From: Massilia soli
GTDB lineage: Bacteria > Pseudomonadota > Gammaproteobacteria > Burkholderiales > Burkholderiaceae_D
DNA length: 64,000 bases
Assembly (NCBI RefSeq): GCF_016809835.1
Contig: NZ_JAFBIL020000002.1
Span: 372,001-436,000 of the forward strand
Direction: 5' to 3'
In this document: piece after piece, positions 60,577 to 64,000 of the stretch
Position numbering within the stretch: the first letter of the stretch is position 1
Layout: the number at the start of each line of letters is the position of its first letter
Notes under the pieces: generated by a model
Databases searched by the model: none
The model's input: the letters and a program-made list of their open reading frames with translations, nothing else
What the model was told of the DNA's origin: nothing
Program-made: the position numbers and the translations under genes

Positions 60577-63453
60577 ATGGATCGAGTGCGGGCTAATCCT
60601 GATTTTGTCGCGGAGTCTCTACAGTTATTTGGCCTGCCTGCTTGCGCATGCAACGCGGCCGGCCAGATATTCGCCGTTAACGTCGAATTGACACGGCTGA
60701 TCGGGCGCGATGCTGCCGGTCTTGAGCTGCCCGAGTTGTTCACCGCGCGCACCGCGCCGGCGGTTGCCGCGCTGCTGCCCGTCGCACCTCGAATCGCGCA
60801 GGAATGGATCAGCGCCCTGGTGGCGTCGAACGGCAGCGAGATCGCCGTCCAGGTCCACGCCAAGCCGCTGGCCGCGGACGGATCGTCCCCCGGCGCCGTC
60901 TTCGCCTTTACCGATCTGCGGCCCGTCGAGCGTGACCAGTCGGCCTTGCGCCAGTCAATGCTGGAGCAAAGGGCGATCCTCGATAACGCCTCCGTCGGCA
61001 TCTTGTTCAGCAAGGCCGGCGTGATGTCGTCGTGTAATCCGCGCTTTGCCGAGATGTTCGGCTATCCGCAGGAAGAGATGATCGGCCGCCGCGCAGTCGA
61101 GGTGTTCCCCTCGCCCGAGGTCTACGCTGCCTTCGGCCGGAAGGCAGGCCCGCTGTTAAGCCAGGGTCTCCCGTTCGAAGTGGCGGAAGCGCAGTTCAAG
61201 CGGCGCGACGGCAGCTTGTTCTGGTGCCGCGTGCGCGCCAAGGCGGTCGATATCGACCGCAACGAAGAGGGCACGATCTGGATCCTGGAAGACGTCACCG
61301 ACGCACGCCTGTCGATGACGGAAGGCCAGGCGATCATGACCAACGCCTCGTTTACCATCCTTTTCACGCGCAACCGCGTGGTCACGCGCTACAACCGCAG
61401 CTTTGGCGAGATGTTCGGCTACGAAGGCGACGAGGCCCTGGGGATCCCGGGCCGCGCGCTGTACCCGAGCGACGACGTCTACGACCAGCTCGGCAAGGAA
61501 GCGTTCCCGCTGCTGTCGGTCGGCCGTCCGTTCCAGACCGAGGTCGCGATGGTGCGCAAGGATGGTACCGAGATGTGGGTCCAGGTGATCGCGTTCGTGG
61601 TCAATCCTGAAGACCCGTCGCGCGGCACCATCTGGATCATCGAAGACCGGACCAGCCAAAAGCGCGCCGAGGAATCGCTGCGCAATGCGCTGCTGGAGAA
61701 CCAGGCCATCCTCGACAGCGCGGTGCTTGGCATCGCGGTCGTCGAAGACGGCTACAACCTGCGCTGCAATACCAAGATGGAGGAGCTGTTCGGCTACGGG
61801 CCGGGTGAAATCAACGGCCTGTCGGTGCAGTCGCTGTACCCGGACAAGGCCAGTTGGGACTCGGCCCGTATCGAGACCTCGCGCAACTTCCATTCGGGAC
61901 GGGTCAGCATGGGCGAGTACCAGCTGGTGCGCAAGGACGGCTCGACCTTCTGGGCGCGCCTGTCTGGGCGGCCGTTCGACCTGTCGGACGAGACCGGACG
62001 GTCGGTGTGGGTGGTCGACGACGTGACCGCGCGGCGCGAAGCGGCTGAAGCGGTGCGCCGCGCGCGCGACGAGCTGGAAGTACGCGTGCTTGAACGTACC
62101 GCCGAACTGGCAGGCGCCAACACGCTGCTGCAGGCCGAGATCGTCGAGCGCCGCCAGGCCGAGGCGCGGGTGCATCACATGGCGTATCACGACAGCTTGA
62201 CCGGGCTGCCGAACCGGGCGCTGCTTGCCGACCGCCTCGACCGCGCGATGCTGGCGGCGCAGCGCACCGACCGCAAGCTGGCCGTGATGTTCCTCGACCT
62301 CGACCGCTTCAAGACCATCAACGACTCGCTCGGGCACCTGACGGGCGACCACGTGCTCAAGGAAGTGGCCAACCGGCTGTGCCGCGCAGTGCGCGCCAGC
62401 GACACCGTGGCCCGCCTCGGCGGCGATGAATTCGTGGTGCTGGTGCCGGGCATTTACGACGCATCCGAGTGCAACCTGGTGGCCGAAAAGATCATCGAGT
62501 CGCTGGCCTCGCCGATTCCCTTCGAGGGGCGCATGCTGCACATCACGCCATCGATCGGCATCTGCACCTACCCGGACGATGGCGCCGATGTCGAAACGCT
62601 GATGCGCCACGCCGACGCGGCGATGTACCACGCCAAGGCGAGTGGGCGGAACAACTATCAGTTCTTCACCCAGACGATGAACCAGGCAGCGTCGCAGCAC
62701 TTCGAGCTCGAAAGCAGCCTGCGAGGCGCGATGGCGCGCCAGGAGTTCGAGCTGTTCTACCAGCCGATCATCGACACCGGCACCCGCCGCATCCACACGC
62801 TGGAAGTGCTGCTGCGCTGGCGCCGCGGCGACAACGAGCTGGTGCAGCCGGACCAGTTCATCCCGATCATGGAAGAAAATGGACTGATCGTGCCGGTCGG
62901 TGAATGGGTCATGCGGCGCGCCTGCGAGCAAAGCGTGGAGTGGCTGCGCCAGGGCTTCGACCCGGTGCCGCTGGCGGTCAACCTGTCGCCGCGCCAGTTC
63001 ATGCACCGCGGGCTGATCCAGTCGATCCGCAGCATTCTCGACGAGACCGGGATCGACCCCGCGCTGCTGGAATTCGAGATTACCGAGACTGCGCTGATGC
63101 AGCATGGCGAACAGACGCTGGAAATTCTGGGGCAGATCAACCGCATGGGCATCCGGCTGTCGATTGACGATTTCGGGACCGGCTATTCAAGCCTGGCCTA
63201 CCTGAAGCGCTTCCCCGTCAAAAAGGTGAAGATCGACCGCGCGTTCATCAAGGACCTGGAGGGCAGCGCGGAAGACCGGGCGATCGTCGGCGCGATTATC
63301 GCCTTGTCGAACAGTTTGCAGCTGTCGGTGGTGGCGGAGGGTGTCGAAAGCGAAGGGCAGTACAAGCTGCTGCGCGAGAGCGGATGCCAGTACGCGCAAG
63401 GATTCCTGTTCTCGCAGCCGGTGGAGGCTAGCCAGGTGATGGCCTTGATGTAG
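60577..63453 (+). CDS. multi-PAS GGDEF-EAL cyclic-di-GMP protein
   Basis: This 958-residue cytoplasmic protein has four PAS domains. The first is divergent; the next three (about residues 130-250, 255-375 and 380-495) look like internal repeats of one another. A coiled coil (about 495-535) and a GGDEF domain with RLGGDEFVV preceded by RASD (I-site) follow. The EAL domain has LEVLLRW instead of EALLRW, keeping the catalytic Glu, plus DDFGTGYSSLAYL. It may both make and break cyclic-di-GMP; the dominant activity is unknown. I chose ATG 60577 over GTG 60568; neither has a strong ribosome binding site. Confidence 0.9.
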   Translation: MDRVRANPDFVAESLQLFGLPACACNAAGQIFAVNVELTRLIGRDAAGLELPELFTARTAPAVAALLPVAPRIAQEWISALVASNGSEIAVQVHAKPLAADGSSPGAVFAFTDLRPVERDQSALRQSMLEQRAILDNASVGILFSKAGVMSSCNPRFAEMFGYPQEEMIGRRAVEVFPSPEVYAAFGRKAGPLLSQGLPFEVAEAQFKRRDGSLFWCRVRAKAVDIDRNEEGTIWILEDVTDARLSMTEGQAIMTNASFTILFTRNRVVTRYNRSFGEMFGYEGDEALGIPGRALYPSDDVYDQLGKEAFPLLSVGRPFQTEVAMVRKDGTEMWVQVIAFVVNPEDPSRGTIWIIEDRTSQKRAEESLRNALLENQAILDSAVLGIAVVEDGYNLRCNTKMEELFGYGPGEINGLSVQSLYPDKASWDSARIETSRNFHSGRVSMGEYQLVRKDGSTFWARLSGRPFDLSDETGRSVWVVDDVTARREAAEAVRRARDELEVRVLERTAELAGANTLLQAEIVERRQAEARVHHMAYHDSLTGLPNRALLADRLDRAMLAAQRTDRKLAVMFLDLDRFKTINDSLGHLTGDHVLKEVANRLCRAVRASDTVARLGGDEFVVLVPGIYDASECNLVAEKIIESLASPIPFEGRMLHITPSIGICTYPDDGADVETLMRHADAAMYHAKASGRNNYQFFTQTMNQAASQHFELESSLRGAMARQEFELFYQPIIDTGTRRIHTLEVLLRWRRGDNELVQPDQFIPIMEENGLIVPVGEWVMRRACEQSVEWLRQGFDPVPLAVNLSPRQFMHRGLIQSIRSILDETGIDPALLEFEITETALMQHGEQTLEILGQINRMGIRLSIDDFGTGYSSLAYLKRFPVKKVKIDRAFIKDLEGSAEDRAIVGAIIALSNSLQLSVVAEGVESEGQYKLLRESGCQYAQGFLFSQPVEASQVMALM

Positions 63454-63460
63454 TCCGGCT

Positions 63461-63497
63461 GTTCGTGCGGATGGGCGCGATCGCGCATCCGCCGAAC
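63461..63497. repeat. hairpin repeat of the second family, between convergent genes
   Basis: GTTCGTGCGGATG and CATCCGCCGAAC pair with one bulged base around a 12-base loop. It lies between the convergent GGDEF-EAL and exonuclease genes and may also act as a terminator, although no T run follows. It shares its end with the hairpin at 59211-59241. Confidence 0.5.
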
Positions 63498-63506
63498 CTG
63501 GCACGC

Positions 63507-64000
63507 TTATCCGAGCGTCGCGATGACCGGCGCATGGTCCGACGGCTGCGTCCATTTGCGCGGCACACGATCGATCGCGCACGCCACGCAGCGCTTTGCC
63601 AGCGACTCCGACAGCAAGATATGGTCGATGCGCAGGCCCTTGTTTTTCTGGTAGCCCAGCTGCCGGTAGTCCCACCAGCTGAACGATTTCTCGGGCTGCT
63701 CGAACAGCCGGAACGAGTCGGTCAACCCCAGGCCGATCAGGCCCGCCAGCGCCGCGCGTTCTTTCGGAGAGCACAGCACTTCGTCGCCCCAGCCGACCGG
63801 GTCATACACGTCGCGGTCCTCCGGCGCGATGTTGTAGTCGCCCAGGATCGCCAGGCCCTGCTCGCCGTGCGTGCGCAGTTCCTCGGCCAGCCAATCGTTC
63901 AGCGACGCCAGCCAGGCCAGCTTGTACACGTATTTGTCCGAGTCCACCGCCTGCCCATTCGGCACGTAAGCGCTGATGAAGCGCACGCCGCCGATGGTGG
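63507..64000 (-). CDS. xth: exodeoxyribonuclease III, C-terminal part
   Basis: The frame remains open to base 64000, so the N-terminus is outside the window; about 164 residues are visible. They show RFISAYVPNGQ, the metal-site ILGDYNIAPEDRDVYDP, and the C-terminal GLRIDHILLS and PSDHAPV with the catalytic Asp-His. The enzyme cuts DNA 3' ends and abasic sites in repair. It converges on the GGDEF-EAL gene. Distinguishing it from other Xth paralogs needs the missing part. Confidence 0.9.
   Translation of the reverse strand, partial: TIGGVRFISAYVPNGQAVDSDKYVYKLAWLASLNDWLAEELRTHGEQGLAILGDYNIAPEDRDVYDPVGWGDEVLCSPKERAALAGLIGLGLTDSFRLFEQPEKSFSWWDYRQLGYQKNKGLRIDHILLSESLAKRCVACAIDRVPRKWTQPSDHAPVIATLG

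Overview
The window is high-GC bacterial DNA with tightly packed genes, ATGA-type overlaps and many small intergenic hairpin repeats. Gene content points to a betaproteobacterium of the order Burkholderiales, most likely Oxalobacteraceae (Massilia/Duganella type). The markers are an EpsA-type LuxR regulator, PEP-CTERM proteins, a TIGR03790 protein, the PrpR-PrpB-PrpC-AcnD-PrpF arrangement, and both a monomeric and a dimeric isocitrate dehydrogenase. This assignment rests on recalled family knowledge, not on a database search. No rRNA, tRNA, CRISPR array, prophage or insertion sequence was recognised.

Region 1 (1-10.6 kb) is the downstream part of an exopolysaccharide locus. It holds the tail of a CapK-like adenylate-forming enzyme, two GT4 glycosyltransferases, a heparinase II/III-like lyase, WecB and WecG-like enzymes, GalE, a hexapeptide-repeat sugar nucleotidyltransferase and bifunctional ManC, ending in a clear terminator. 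Region 2 (10.7-23.2 kb) is an exosortase-type surface and secretion neighbourhood. It has three PEP-CTERM proteins, a TIGR03790 protein, a large secreted nuclease, a large secreted subtilisin-like protease, an OmpR-family regulator with a D-to-E change at its phosphorylation site, EpsA and a small lipoprotein. Behind the first PEP-CTERM gene lies a frameshifted, internally deleted CapK-like relic.

Region 3 (23.3-32.7 kb) is one ten-gene operon for a type II secretion/type IV pilus-like machine: major pseudopilin, platform protein, ATPase, PilM/N/O/P-like proteins, a TPR-bearing lipoprotein secretin and three further pseudopilins. It lies beside the secreted nuclease and protease, which are plausible substrates. 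A 185-bp tandem repeat array follows.

Region 4 (33.4-49.8 kb) is mostly housekeeping: a PAS-GGDEF-EAL protein, MurJ, ribosomal protein S20, a DUF192 protein, RluE, the two isocitrate dehydrogenases, a chemoreceptor flanked by two paralogous small genes of unknown function, a cold-shock protein, ClpS-ClpA and a PhzF-like protein. Region 5 (49.9-64.0 kb) has a reverse-transsulfuration pair (cystathionine beta-synthase plus gamma-lyase-like enzyme) and the sigma-54-dependent 2-methylcitrate operon with its activator PrpR. It ends with a multi-PAS GGDEF-EAL protein and a truncated exonuclease III gene.

The most promising leads are the pairing of secreted hydrolase genes with small PEP-CTERM genes next to a dedicated secretion operon; the chemoreceptor flanked by unknown paralogs; the altered receiver next to EpsA; and a predicted sigma-54 promoter in front of a PEP-CTERM gene.
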